Shown one piece after another: positions 1 through 7,707 of a stretch of 23,369 nt of DNA (position 1 is the stretch's first letter; each line of letters starts with the position of its first letter). The notes under the pieces were generated by a model that was given only the letters and a program-made list of their open reading frames with translations, was not told the DNA's origin and searched no databases. The position numbers and the translations under genes were made by a program. The DNA comes from CAZDOD01 sp964506935 (GTDB lineage Bacteria > Desulfobacterota > Zymogenia > Zymogenales > Zymogenaceae). The stretch is from positions 1 through 23,369 of the forward strand of contig CAZDOD010000024.1 of the NCBI GenBank assembly GCA_964506935.1, given 5' to 3'.

Positions 1-1
1 A

Positions 2-949
2 ATGGGCCTCATAGCTTATATTTTTCCGGGCCAGGGCTCACAGTTCGTCGGCATGGGAAAAGACATATATGATAATTTTGGTGAGGCGAGGTTAGTCTTC
101 GAGGAGGCCGAGGATATAACCCACATGAATATACAGAGAATCGCCTTCGAGGGGCCGGAGGGCGAACTTTCTCTAACGGCGAATACACAGCCCGCACTTT
201 TCGTCGTGTCGGCCGCCGTCCTGAATGTTCTGAAAAGTGTCGGTGTGGGAGCAAAAAGCCCCCCGTCTTTTTTCGCGGGCCACAGCCTCGGTGAATACAC
301 GGCGCTCTTTGCGTCGGGGGCGATGTCTCTAAAAGACGCCGTGGGGATAGTCAAGGTCAGGGGTGAGCTGATGCAGGAGGCCGTACCGGAAGGGATTGGA
401 AGTATGGCAGCAATTCTGGGGATGGAGAAGGAGGACATCGATGCTATTATTGATGATGTCTCGAAGGGTAAAGAGACCGTGGCAATTGCAAACTACAACT
501 CCCCCGGCCAGATAGTCATCTCGGGCCACAGAGGGGCGGTAATGGAGGCCGCCAAAAGGGCCGAGGAGGGTGGGGCGTCTAAGGTCGTTGTCCTGAAAGT
601 CAGCGTCCCCTCCCATTCGCCACTGATGGAGGAAGCTGCAAAAAGGCTGGGTGAGGAGCTCTTGAAGGTTGACTTTGGAGATCCCGATGTCCCCGTAATT
701 TCCAACGTCACGGCCTCGCCGTATCCGGGAAAGGGATCGATCCCGGACCTACTTACGAGGCAGTTGACTTCGCCCGTCAGATGGGATGAGGGTATAAGAT
801 ACATTATAGGTGAGGGGGTCACCGATTTTATAGAGGTCGGGCCGGGGAGGGTGCTTTCGGGTCTTATCAAGAGGATAGATAGGAAGGTCGGTGTGATGAG
901 CGTTGGGGACATTGAGACGATAAAAGAAGCTGAAAAAAAATATCAATAG
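2..949 (+). CDS. fabD: Malonyl-CoA:ACP transacylase
   Basis: The enzyme moves the malonyl group from CoA to acyl carrier protein, supplying the elongation unit for fatty acid synthesis in the cytoplasm. At 315 aa it has the family's usual length. Visible landmarks are the N-terminal FPGQGSQ motif (residues 8-14), the nucleophile elbow GHSLGE with Ser95, Arg120 in the VRGELMQ stretch, and the catalytic His205 in SVPSHSPLM. A late GPGRVLSGLIKR stretch closes the fold as in other FabD proteins. The ATG lies at the second base of the window, so its ribosome binding site cannot be seen and a start further upstream cannot be excluded. FabD proteins normally begin just before FPGQGSQ, though, so this start is plausible. 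It heads the visible part of a same-strand operon; fabG follows after 77 bases. Confidence 0.95.
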   Translation: MGLIAYIFPGQGSQFVGMGKDIYDNFGEARLVFEEAEDITHMNIQRIAFEGPEGELSLTANTQPALFVVSAAVLNVLKSVGVGAKSPPSFFAGHSLGEYTALFASGAMSLKDAVGIVKVRGELMQEAVPEGIGSMAAILGMEKEDIDAIIDDVSKGKETVAIANYNSPGQIVISGHRGAVMEAAKRAEEGGASKVVVLKVSVPSHSPLMEEAAKRLGEELLKVDFGDPDVPVISNVTASPYPGKGSIPDLLTRQLTSPVRWDEGIRYIIGEGVTDFIEVGPGRVLSGLIKRIDRKVGVMSVGDIETIKEAEKKYQ

Positions 950-987
950 TTACTTGCAAAAGAAGTTGGAATAGTTACAATAGTTGC
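945..987 (+). repeat. Triple AATAGTT(A/G)C short repeat at the fabD 3' end
   Basis: The nonamer AATAGTTAC occurs at 945-953 (spanning the fabD stop) and 970-978. The near copy AATAGTTGC follows directly at 979-987. The last two are head to tail. This looks like local slippage or duplication in a non-coding spacer. It overlaps a possible promoter (TTGCAA 954-959, TACAAT 976-981). No function can be assigned. Confidence 0.5.
954..981 (+). promoter_or_regulatory. Possible internal promoter for fabG
   Basis: TTGCAA at 954-959 (4/6 of the sigma70 -35 consensus) and TACAAT at 976-981 (5/6 of the -10) are separated by 16 bases. They lie in the 77-base fabD-fabG spacer, one of the longer spacers in the operon. 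A start near 988 would precede the strong GGAGGT ribosome site at 1010-1015. The boxes are imperfect and the spacer AT-rich, so chance is a real alternative. Confidence 0.33.
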
Positions 988-1026
988 AGTAGAAAAGGAA
1001 ATTTTCTTCGGAGGTAATCGGCAAAG

Positions 1027-1770
1027 ATGGGTTTAGAAGGGAGAGTAGCCCTGATTAGCGGGGCGTCACGGGGTATAGGACGGGCAGTCGCACTTGAGCT
1101 TGCGGCCGGAAAGGCCAAGGTCATCATTAATTACAAGACCAATGAGAAAAAAGCCAAGGGCGTCAAAAGCGAGATAGAGGAGATGGGCGGGGATGCCGAG
1201 CTTTTGAGATTCGATATATCATCTCCCGAAGAGGTGAAGGCTGCGGTAAAAGATTTGATCGGCAAGACCGGAAGGCTCGATATATTGGTAAACAACGCAG
1301 GCCTCACGCGTGACAACATCCTTGCGATCATGAAGGAATCGGAGTGGGACGATGTGCTCGACACCAACCTCAAGGGGGCGTTTCTCCTCACGAAGGCGGC
1401 GATACGCCCGATGATCAAGGCGAGGTGGGGAAGGATCGTAAACATCACCTCAGTGGCAGGGCAATACGGGAATCCCGGCCAGGCCAATTACTCGGCGTCG
1501 AAGGCGGGGATCATCGGTTTTACGAGGTCAGTCGCAAGGGAGCTTGCCGAGAGGAATATAACGGTGAACGCCGTATCTCCCGGGCTGATCGATACCGAGA
1601 TGACCGATGCACTTCCCGAAAAGGCAAAAGAAGCTATAATATCTCAGATACCAATGGGGAGGATTGGCACACCGAAGGACGTGGCACTGGCGGTAAGCTT
1701 TCTGGTTTCTGAGTATGCAAGCTATATAACCGGCCAGGTTATAGGCGTAAATGGTGGTCTTTATATGTAA
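1027..1770 (+). CDS. fabG: 3-oxoacyl-[ACP] reductase
   Basis: This NADPH-dependent reductase converts 3-oxoacyl-ACP to (R)-3-hydroxyacyl-ACP in the fatty acid elongation cycle. It is a 247-aa short-chain dehydrogenase/reductase of standard length. The Rossmann glycine motif SGASRGIG covers residues 11-18 and NNAG covers 89-92. The catalytic set is Asn114, Ser142, Tyr155 and Lys159 (YSASK). The C-terminus ends in the family-typical YITGQVIGVNGGLYM. The ATG is preceded by GGAGGT at 1010-1015, about 11 bases upstream. Its position between fabD and acpP supports the FabG assignment over the many other SDR enzymes. Confidence 0.95.
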   Translation: MGLEGRVALISGASRGIGRAVALELAAGKAKVIINYKTNEKKAKGVKSEIEEMGGDAELLRFDISSPEEVKAAVKDLIGKTGRLDILVNNAGLTRDNILAIMKESEWDDVLDTNLKGAFLLTKAAIRPMIKARWGRIVNITSVAGQYGNPGQANYSASKAGIIGFTRSVARELAERNITVNAVSPGLIDTEMTDALPEKAKEAIISQIPMGRIGTPKDVALAVSFLVSEYASYITGQVIGVNGGLYM

Positions 1771-1794
1771 GTAAAATTAATGGTAAAATTAATG
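1771..1794 (+). repeat. Perfect 12-bp tandem duplication between fabG and acpP
   Basis: GTAAAATTAATG occurs at 1771-1782 and again, with no gap, at 1783-1794, immediately after the fabG stop codon and before the acpP ribosome binding site. It adds extra ATG triplets ahead of the real acpP start, including one in frame at 1780 that is not preceded by a good ribosome site. It is probably a recent slippage product. Confidence 0.7.
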
Positions 1795-1815
1795 ATTTTA
1801 ACGGAGGTAAATGAT

Positions 1816-2049
1816 ATGGCATCAGTTGATGAAAGGGTAAAAGAGATCATTGCTGAGCAGTTGGGATTGGAAAAGGATGATATCCAGCCCGAGGCCTCTT
1901 TTATAGATGATCTGGGGGCCGATTCGCTTGATATCGTGGAGATGATAATGACAATCGAGGACGAATTCGATGTCGAGATCTCCGATGAGGATGCTGAGAA
2001 GATAATGTCTGTCCAAGACGCCATTAACTATATCAGCGACAAGCTGTAA
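1816..2049 (+). CDS. acpP: Acyl carrier protein
   Basis: This is the small acidic carrier that holds growing acyl chains on a 4'-phosphopantetheine arm. From the ATG at 1816 it is 77 aa, the standard ACP length. The prosthetic group attachment motif GADSLD is clear, with Ser37 as the modified residue, followed by the usual helix II sequence DIVEMIMTIEDEF. An in-frame ATG at 1780 would add 12 residues (a KLMIL-type extension) unlike any ACP. The start at 1816 is chosen because GGAGGT at 1803-1808 lies 7 bases upstream and ACPs start close to this point. FabG precedes it. The gene expected next, fabF, is not there; rpiB follows after 11 bases. Confidence 0.96.
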   Translation: MASVDERVKEIIAEQLGLEKDDIQPEASFIDDLGADSLDIVEMIMTIEDEFDVEISDEDAEKIMSVQDAINYISDKL

Positions 2050-2060
2050 CGGTAACGCTC

Positions 2061-2516
2061 ATGAAGGTGGCTATTGGTTCGGACCACGGTGGTCTGGATC
2101 TGAAGAATGTGCTTGCCGAGGAACTTCGTGGGGATGGGGTGGAGGTCATCGATGTGGGGACAGATAAAGCGGAGTCGGCCGATTATCCCGATTACGCCGA
2201 GAAGGTGGCGGTGATGATCTCGAGAGGGGAGGTAGATTTCGGCGTATTGATTTGCGGGACCGGTATCGGAATGAGCATAACCGCAAATAAGTTTAAGGGA
2301 GTACGTGCGGCCCTGTGCTGGGAAATTTTTACAGCCCGCATGAGCAGGCGTCACAATAACGCCAATATCCTAACACTCGGCGGAAGGGTCACGGGCCCCG
2401 AACTTGCCAAGGAAATCCTGAAGACATTCCTCAGCGAGCCCTTTGAGGGTGGGAGGCACAAGCGAAGGGTAGATAAGATTACCGAAATTGAGAAGGAAGG
2501 AGTTAAAAGCGGGTGA
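2061..2516 (+). CDS. rpiB: Ribose-5-phosphate isomerase B
   Basis: RpiB interconverts ribose 5-phosphate and ribulose 5-phosphate in the pentose phosphate pathway, supplying precursor both for nucleotides and for riboflavin made further down the operon. The protein has 151 aa, the normal length. Family landmarks are the N-terminal IGSDHGG (residues 5-11), DYPDYA (41-46), the catalytic Cys65 in CGTGIGMSI, and the RRHNNANILTLGGR stretch that supplies phosphate-binding and catalytic residues. Related sugar isomerases (LacAB) share the fold, but the housekeeping context favours RpiB. No strong ribosome site is visible before the ATG. The stop overlaps the next start by four bases (GTGA), which suggests translational coupling to glyA. 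Confidence 0.94.
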   Translation: MKVAIGSDHGGLDLKNVLAEELRGDGVEVIDVGTDKAESADYPDYAEKVAVMISRGEVDFGVLICGTGIGMSITANKFKGVRAALCWEIFTARMSRRHNNANILTLGGRVTGPELAKEILKTFLSEPFEGGRHKRRVDKITEIEKEGVKSG

Positions 2517-3820
2517 TTAATAATAAGGGTCTTTTCGATGTTGATCCGGAGGTGAAAAGCGCCATCACCGAAGAGACGGAGAGGCAGGAGGGGAAGATAG
2601 TCCTCATTGCTTCCGAAAATTATGTCAGCGAGGCCGTGCTCGAGGCTACCGGTTCCATTATGACCAATAAATACGCCGAGGGCTATCCCGGAAAGAGGTA
2701 CTACACCGGCTGTGAATTTGTCGACAAGGTCGAGGCGCTGGCGATCGAACGGGCGAAGATACTGTTCGGTGCCGACCACGCCAACGTCCAACCCCATTCC
2801 GGTGTCCAGGCGAACATGGCGGTCTATTTTTCGATACTCAAGCCCGGCGACACCATATTGAGCATGAACCTCGCGCACGGCGGCCATCTGAGCCACGGAA
2901 GCCCCGTCAACTTCACGGGGAGGATGTATAAAACCATCTTTTACGGGGTCGACAGAAAGACCGAATGTATCGATTACGATACCGCAGAAAAACTCGCCAG
3001 AGATCACAAGCCGAAGCTCATCATAGTCGGCGCAAGCTCGTATCCTAGGGAGATAGATTTTGGGAGATTCGGGGAGATGGCAAAGAGTTGCGGTGCACTC
3101 CTCATGGCCGATATAGCCCATATAGGTGGGCTCGTTGTGGCGGGGGTTCACATGAGTCCCATCCCCTTTTGTGATTTTATCACCGTGACCACGCACAAGA
3201 CCATGAGGGGGCCGAGGGGGGGCGTTATCATGTGCAGGGAGAAGTTCAAAAATGATATAGACAGCTCAGTCTTTCCGGGCTCTCAGGGGGGCCCACTGAT
3301 GCACATCATCGCTGCGAAGGCCGTGTCATTCAAAGAGGCGATGGGCGAGGATTTTGTTAAGTATCAAGAACAGATCGTGAAAAATACCAAGGTCATGGCC
3401 GAGGAGATCGAGGCACGGGGCTTTAGGCTGGTCTCAGGAGGCACAGACAACCACCTGTTTTTGGTCGATGTCGGCAAAAACGGACTCACGGGAGATGCGG
3501 CGGCCCAGGCCCTCTATCGGGCCGGGATATGTGCGAACAAAAATTCGATCCCGTTCGACACCCGCCCGCCTAAGGTTACGAGCGGGGTTCGCTTCGGGAC
3601 GCCAGCCGTGACCACGAGGGGTATGAAGGAGAAGGATGTAAAGGTAGTGGCCGAGCTTATAGCCGATGTACTTAATAATATCGAAGATGACAAAAAGATA
3701 GATAAGACGAGAAATTACGTCAGAGAATTTTTAGAGGATTTCCCCCTGTATCGCCACAGGCTCAAGGGGGAACGAATTACGCTTAATGAGGGCAGCTATT
3801 CAGAAGACCAAGGATTATAG
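2513..3820 (+). CDS. glyA: Serine hydroxymethyltransferase
   Basis: This PLP enzyme converts serine and tetrahydrofolate to glycine and 5,10-methylene-tetrahydrofolate, the main source of one-carbon units. At 435 aa it is slightly longer than the typical 410-420. Visible motifs are IASENYVS near residue 33, YAEGYPGKRYY (54-64), and the cofactor-binding lysine Lys229 in TTHKTMRGPRGG. The translation start is a GTG overlapping the rpiB stop (GTGA), with AAGGAAGGAG about 10 bases upstream. The last 35 bases overlap the dCMP deaminase gene in another frame. One-carbon units from this enzyme feed thymidylate and purine synthesis, which fits the neighbouring dNTP genes. No glycine riboswitch is present because the gene is internal to the operon. 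Confidence 0.96.
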   Translation: MINNKGLFDVDPEVKSAITEETERQEGKIVLIASENYVSEAVLEATGSIMTNKYAEGYPGKRYYTGCEFVDKVEALAIERAKILFGADHANVQPHSGVQANMAVYFSILKPGDTILSMNLAHGGHLSHGSPVNFTGRMYKTIFYGVDRKTECIDYDTAEKLARDHKPKLIIVGASSYPREIDFGRFGEMAKSCGALLMADIAHIGGLVVAGVHMSPIPFCDFITVTTHKTMRGPRGGVIMCREKFKNDIDSSVFPGSQGGPLMHIIAAKAVSFKEAMGEDFVKYQEQIVKNTKVMAEEIEARGFRLVSGGTDNHLFLVDVGKNGLTGDAAAQALYRAGICANKNSIPFDTRPPKVTSGVRFGTPAVTTRGMKEKDVKVVAELIADVLNNIEDDKKIDKTRNYVREFLEDFPLYRHRLKGERITLNEGSYSEDQGL

Positions 3821-4274
3821 ACGTCCCAACTGGGACGAATATTTTATGGCCATATGCGATCTCGTGGCCGAGAGATCTACTTGCAAGAGGAGGAAGGTAG
3901 GAGCCGTAATAGTCAAGGAAAAAAATATACTCGCCACAGGTTATAACGGCGCCCCGAAGGGGCTTCCCCACTGCCTCGACATAGGGTGTTTGAGGGAGGA
4001 GATGGGCGTTCCGTCGGGAGAGAAACACGAATTGTGTCGGGGGCTCCACGCCGAACAGAACGCCATAATACAGGCCGCATACCACGGCGTCAGCATAAAC
4101 GGCGCCACACTCTATACCACCAACCTCCCATGTTCGATATGTGCCAAGATGATAATAAACGCAGGAATTATAAAGATTATCTATAAAGAAGGCTACGCCG
4201 ATAAGCTTTCCGCATCGATGTTCTCTGAGACGAAAATAGAAACTGAAAAATTTTATGGGGAAGAACTGAAGTAA
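3786..4274 (+). CDS. comEB: dCMP deaminase (zinc cytidine/deoxycytidylate deaminase family)
   Basis: The product deaminates dCMP to dUMP, the substrate for thymidylate synthase. It has 162 aa. The zinc site is visible as HAEQN (His88, with Glu90 as proton shuttle) and PCSIC (Cys116, Cys119). Between them and before are the typical dCMP deaminase stretches RPNWDEYFM, RRKVGAVIV and GYNGAPKGLPHC, the last with extra cysteines found in this subfamily. The only usable start, ATG 3786, lies inside the end of glyA, giving a 35-base overlap in a different frame, so translation is probably coupled. The gene ends one base into nrdR. Context with nrdR and glyA supports a role in dNTP supply; the competence name comEB is inherited from Bacillus and implies nothing about DNA uptake here. 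Confidence 0.93.
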   Translation: MRAAIQKTKDYRRPNWDEYFMAICDLVAERSTCKRRKVGAVIVKEKNILATGYNGAPKGLPHCLDIGCLREEMGVPSGEKHELCRGLHAEQNAIIQAAYHGVSINGATLYTTNLPCSICAKMIINAGIIKIIYKEGYADKLSASMFSETKIETEKFYGEELK

Positions 4275-4744
4275 TGAAGTGTCCGTTTTGCAACTTTATG
4301 GACAACAAGGTCATCGACTCTCGATTGTCGAAGGATGGGGATGTAATCAGGAGGCGGAGGGAGTGTATCGATTGCGGGAGGCGGTTTACGACGTATGAGC
4401 GTGTCGAGGAGATGCTCCCGTTGGTCGTAAAGAAGGACGGGCGAAGGGAGCCTTTCGATAGAAACAAGATCCTCACGGGGATCAAAAAGGCGTGCGAAAA
4501 GCGGCCGATCAGTATCACGGTGATAGAGAAGATGGTCGATTCGATCGAGGCCGGTTTTACCGACGTCGGCGAGAGGGAGGTAAAGAGCACCGATATAGGC
4601 GAGAAGGTGATGGAAAATCTCCACAGGCTCGATGAGGTCGCCTATGTGCGATTCGCCTCGGTTTATAGGTCGTTTCGGGATATCAACGAATTTATGAGTG
4701 AGTTAAAGGACCTTTTGGATAAAAGGGACAAGGTTAAAAAGTAG
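4274..4744 (+). CDS. nrdR: Transcriptional repressor NrdR
   Basis: NrdR is the zinc-ribbon/ATP-cone repressor of ribonucleotide reductase genes, sensing ATP/dATP. It has 156 aa, the standard length. The N-terminal zinc ribbon has Cys3-x2-Cys6 and Cys31-x2-Cys34, followed by GRRFTTYERVE and an ATP-cone domain starting around residue 48 (VVKKDGRREPFDRNKI). The start ATG shares its A with the last base of the preceding TAA stop. GGGGAAG about 10 bases upstream can act as ribosome site. The gene sits directly between dCMP deaminase and ribD, as in many deltaproteobacteria and in the nrdR-rib arrangement of other proteobacteria. No NrdR box or nrd gene is visible in this window. Confidence 0.96.
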   Translation: MKCPFCNFMDNKVIDSRLSKDGDVIRRRRECIDCGRRFTTYERVEEMLPLVVKKDGRREPFDRNKILTGIKKACEKRPISITVIEKMVDSIEAGFTDVGEREVKSTDIGEKVMENLHRLDEVAYVRFASVYRSFRDINEFMSELKDLLDKRDKVKK

Positions 4745-5824
4745 ATGGACTCCCGTTTTATGAGGAGGGCCCTCACCCTGGCGAAGAGGTTCGAGGGCAT
4801 GACGAGCCCCAATCCACCGGTTGGGGCTGTTGTGGTTTCTGGGGGAAAGATAGTGGGGGAGGGCTCACACCGGGGGCGCGGACACCCCCATGCCGAGGCG
4901 GAGGCCCTGCTGGATTCGGGCCGGAGTGCTAAGGGGGCGGACATTTATGTCACCCTTGAGCCGTGCAACCACTTCGGCATGACCCCGCCGTGCACAAAAG
5001 GCATCATCTCTTCGGGCATAAAGAGGGTCTTTATCGGGATGAGCGACCCGAACCCAGATGTGACTGGGGGCGGCGCCCGGATATTAAAAGAGGCGGGCAT
5101 TGAAGTCGTCTTCGTTCCGATGGGGAGTGAGATAGAGAGATTTTATGAGGCCTATACAAAGTTCGTTACAAAAAAGATACCCTTTGTGACCATAAAGGCC
5201 GCGATGACACTGGACGGGAAGATCGCAACGTCTACCGGCGACTCGAAGTGGATAACGTCGGAAAATGCTCGAAGGTACGCCCACCGACTCAGGAAGATTT
5301 CCGATGCGGTTCTGGTCGGGATTGGGACGGTGAGGGCCGATGACCCCCAACTCACGGTTAGGATGGCGAGGGGCAGAAATCCAATCAGGGTCGTTATTGA
5401 TCCTGATCTTTCGATAGATCCCGATGCGAGGCTGATCAAAGAGGGTGGGGGGGAGGTCATCATCGCCGCCGCAAAGGGGGCGGATAAAAAGAGGGAGGAA
5501 CAACTCAAGGGAAAGGGGGTGGAGGTGGTTCATCTTAAGCTCACCAAAGGCGAGATAAGGATGGACGACCTTCTGGTTGAACTGGGGAAAAGGGACGTCA
5601 TGAGGCTTCTTATCGAGGGTGGGGCAAAAGTCTTTACTTGTTTTTTGAAATATGGTATATTTGATAAGATAACTTTTATGTATGCCCCGAAGATCCTTAC
5701 GGGGAGCGATTCCAAGGGCCTGACCGAAGGACCGGGCCCGAAGAATATTTCGGACTCGATAAAGTTGAGAGATGTCAGAATTCGGAAGTTGGGGGAGGAT
5801 TTTATTGTCGAGGCATATCCTTAA
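4745..5824 (+). CDS. ribD: Bifunctional riboflavin deaminase/reductase
   Basis: RibD catalyses the second and third steps of riboflavin synthesis: deamination of the pyrimidine and NADPH-dependent reduction of the ribosyl side chain. At 359 aa it has both domains. The N-terminal zinc deaminase has HAEAEAL (His49, Glu51) and Cys74 and Cys83 in the EPCNHFGMTPPC stretch. The C-terminal reductase begins around residue 146 (TIKAAMTLDGKIAT) and includes the WITSENARRYAHRLR and LLIEGGAKV stretches. The ATG follows the nrdR stop codon with no spacing. It is the first of four consecutive rib genes. Confidence 0.96.
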   Translation: MDSRFMRRALTLAKRFEGMTSPNPPVGAVVVSGGKIVGEGSHRGRGHPHAEAEALLDSGRSAKGADIYVTLEPCNHFGMTPPCTKGIISSGIKRVFIGMSDPNPDVTGGGARILKEAGIEVVFVPMGSEIERFYEAYTKFVTKKIPFVTIKAAMTLDGKIATSTGDSKWITSENARRYAHRLRKISDAVLVGIGTVRADDPQLTVRMARGRNPIRVVIDPDLSIDPDARLIKEGGGEVIIAAAKGADKKREEQLKGKGVEVVHLKLTKGEIRMDDLLVELGKRDVMRLLIEGGAKVFTCFLKYGIFDKITFMYAPKILTGSDSKGLTEGPGPKNISDSIKLRDVRIRKLGEDFIVEAYP

Positions 5825-5836
5825 AAGAGGGAAAAA

Positions 5837-6481
5837 TTGTTTACCGGGATAATAGAGGATATCGGAAAGGTCGTCAGTATTAGAAAGACGAAAGAGGCCT
5901 TTATCCTCGCCGTAGAGACAAATATCGACCTCGGTGATCTAAAGGTCGGAGACAGCATCAGCGTCGACGGCGTCTGCCTTACGGTTGTCGAAAAGAGAAA
6001 AAATTCGTTTTCCGTCGAGGTATCGCACGAGACCCTCTCACGTTCGACATTAAACAAAATTGAGGCGGGGTATCGGGTAAACCTCGAACGTGCGATGAAG
6101 GTGGGCGACAGACTCGGCGGGCATATGGTCTCGGGGCATGTCGACGTCGTCGGAAGGATCAAGGAGATCCGGAGCGGCGACGAGGGCCTCATCATAGAGA
6201 TAACTCCCACTGAAAATTTTATGAGATATATCGTCGACAAGGGGTCCGTGGCCGTAGACGGAATCAGCCTCACGGTAAACTCGATAAAAGGGTCGTCATT
6301 TACAGTAAATATCATCGGCCATACCGAAAAGAACACGACGCTATCCGCAAAGGGGCCTGGGGGTACCGTGAACCTCGAGGCCGATATAATCGGAAAATAT
6401 ATTGAAAAATTTTTGTCCACAGAAGACAAAAGGGGAGGGGATATCACGCTACAGAAGCTTTCCGAGGAAGGTTACATATAG
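5837..6481 (+). CDS. ribE: Riboflavin synthase, alpha subunit
   Basis: This trimeric enzyme dismutates two 6,7-dimethyl-8-ribityllumazine molecules to riboflavin. The protein has 214 aa and the duplicated lumazine-binding structure of the family. The first repeat begins at the N-terminal FTGIIEDIG and includes GDSISVDGVCLTV. The second begins near residue 98 after LGGHMVSGHVD and includes KGSVAVDGISLTVN. The start is a TTG at 5837 with AGAGGGA just upstream; it is chosen because riboflavin synthases begin (M)FTGI. It follows ribD after 12 bases. The symbol ribE is used in the proteobacterial sense (riboflavin synthase). Confidence 0.95.
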   Translation: MFTGIIEDIGKVVSIRKTKEAFILAVETNIDLGDLKVGDSISVDGVCLTVVEKRKNSFSVEVSHETLSRSTLNKIEAGYRVNLERAMKVGDRLGGHMVSGHVDVVGRIKEIRSGDEGLIIEITPTENFMRYIVDKGSVAVDGISLTVNSIKGSSFTVNIIGHTEKNTTLSAKGPGGTVNLEADIIGKYIEKFLSTEDKRGGDITLQKLSEEGYI

Positions 6482-6493
6482 GAGTATAAGATT

Positions 6494-7699
6494 ATGGCGA
6501 TTTCACCGATTCCGGAGATACTGGAGGACATAAGAAAGGGTAAGATGATCATCCTTGTCGACGATGAGGATCGCGAGAACGAGGGCGATCTCACGATGGC
6601 GGCGGAGCACATAACCCCCGAGGCGATAAATTTCATGGCGAAATATGGAAGGGGCCTCATCTGCCTCTCACTTACCGAGGACAAGGTCAGGTCGCTCGGC
6701 CTTTCCCCGATGGTGCGCGACAACACCTCGCCCTTCGGGACGGCCTTTACGGTCACTATCGAGGCCAAGAAGGGGATCACAACGGGGATTTCGGCGCACG
6801 ACAGGGCCACCACAATATTGACCGCCGTATCCGACAATGCGGGACCGGAGGACATCGTGAGTCCGGGACATGTGTTCCCCCTGATCGCCAAAAAGGGTGG
6901 TGTCCTCGTTCGCACGGGCCAGACGGAGGGGTCGACGGACCTCGCGCGACTTTCGGGGCTGAAACCTTTCGGTGTAATATGCGAGATAATGAACGATGAC
7001 GGAACGATGGCGCGGATGCCGAACCTCGAGAAATTCTCAAAGAAGCATGGTTTAAAGATCGCCACCGTAAAAGACATCATCGAATACAGGATGAGAATCG
7101 AATCCCTAGTCCACCGGACGGCGGAGACGATAATACCGATCAAGTCAGGAGGCGTCTTTAAGGCAATAGCATATGAAAACGACGTCGATCCGTTTGAGCA
7201 CCTCGCCCTCGTTATGGGCGATATCACGCCCGATGATGAGGTACTGGTCAGGGTACACAGCGCATGCCTCACGGGCGATGTCTTAGGATCACTGAGATGC
7301 GACTGCGGCGATCAGCTCCAAACCGCCCTTCACATGATATTTGAAGAGGGGAAGGGAGTTCTGGTATATATGAATCAGGAGGGGAGGGGTATAGGCCTAT
7401 TGAATAAGATCAAGGCTTATGAACTTCAGGACAAGGGATTCGATACCGTCGAGGCCAACGAGAAGCTGGGATTCAAGCCCGATCTCAGGGACTACGGCAT
7501 CGGGGCCCAGATACTTGTCGATCTGGGGGTGAGGAAGATCAGGCTCCTTACGAATAATCCCAAAAAGATCATCGGGCTCAAAGGGTACGATCTCGAGATA
7601 ATCGAGCGTGTGCCGATTGAGATAGAACCCCACGAAAATAATATAGAGTATCTTAAGACCAAACGGAAAAAGATGGGTCATCTACTGAACAAGGTATAG
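6494..7699 (+). CDS. ribBA: Bifunctional 3,4-dihydroxy-2-butanone-4-phosphate synthase / GTP cyclohydrolase II
   Basis: The N-terminal half makes the four-carbon unit from ribulose 5-phosphate, and the C-terminal half opens GTP as the first pyrimidine step. Both are the entry reactions of riboflavin synthesis. At 401 aa it is full length. The DHBP synthase domain (about 1-203) shows DDEDRENEGDL (23-33) and SAHDRATT (100-107). The cyclohydrolase II domain (about 208-400) shows the zinc cysteines Cys258, Cys269 and Cys271 (CLTGDVLGSLRCDCGDQL) and EGRGIGL. Neither half looks degenerate, unlike proteobacterial RibBA-type proteins that have lost the cyclohydrolase. AGGAGT overlaps the ribE stop and serves as ribosome site. 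Confidence 0.96.
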   Translation: MAISPIPEILEDIRKGKMIILVDDEDRENEGDLTMAAEHITPEAINFMAKYGRGLICLSLTEDKVRSLGLSPMVRDNTSPFGTAFTVTIEAKKGITTGISAHDRATTILTAVSDNAGPEDIVSPGHVFPLIAKKGGVLVRTGQTEGSTDLARLSGLKPFGVICEIMNDDGTMARMPNLEKFSKKHGLKIATVKDIIEYRMRIESLVHRTAETIIPIKSGGVFKAIAYENDVDPFEHLALVMGDITPDDEVLVRVHSACLTGDVLGSLRCDCGDQLQTALHMIFEEGKGVLVYMNQEGRGIGLLNKIKAYELQDKGFDTVEANEKLGFKPDLRDYGIGAQILVDLGVRKIRLLTNNPKKIIGLKGYDLEIIERVPIEIEPHENNIEYLKTKRKKMGHLLNKV

Positions 7700-7707
7700 G
7701 AGGTTTT

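Noticed and set aside
2040..2513. Glycine riboswitch before glyA
   Set aside because: glyA overlaps rpiB by four bases, leaving no space for an aptamer.
2351..3196. Long open frame (281 codons) on the minus strand opposite glyA
   Set aside because: It lies wholly antisense to unmistakable rpiB/glyA coding sequence, has no recognisable domain and reflects codon bias of the real gene.
6472..7272. Long minus-strand frame (266 codons) opposite ribBA
   Set aside because: Antisense shadow; Ser/Pro-rich translation without any family motif.
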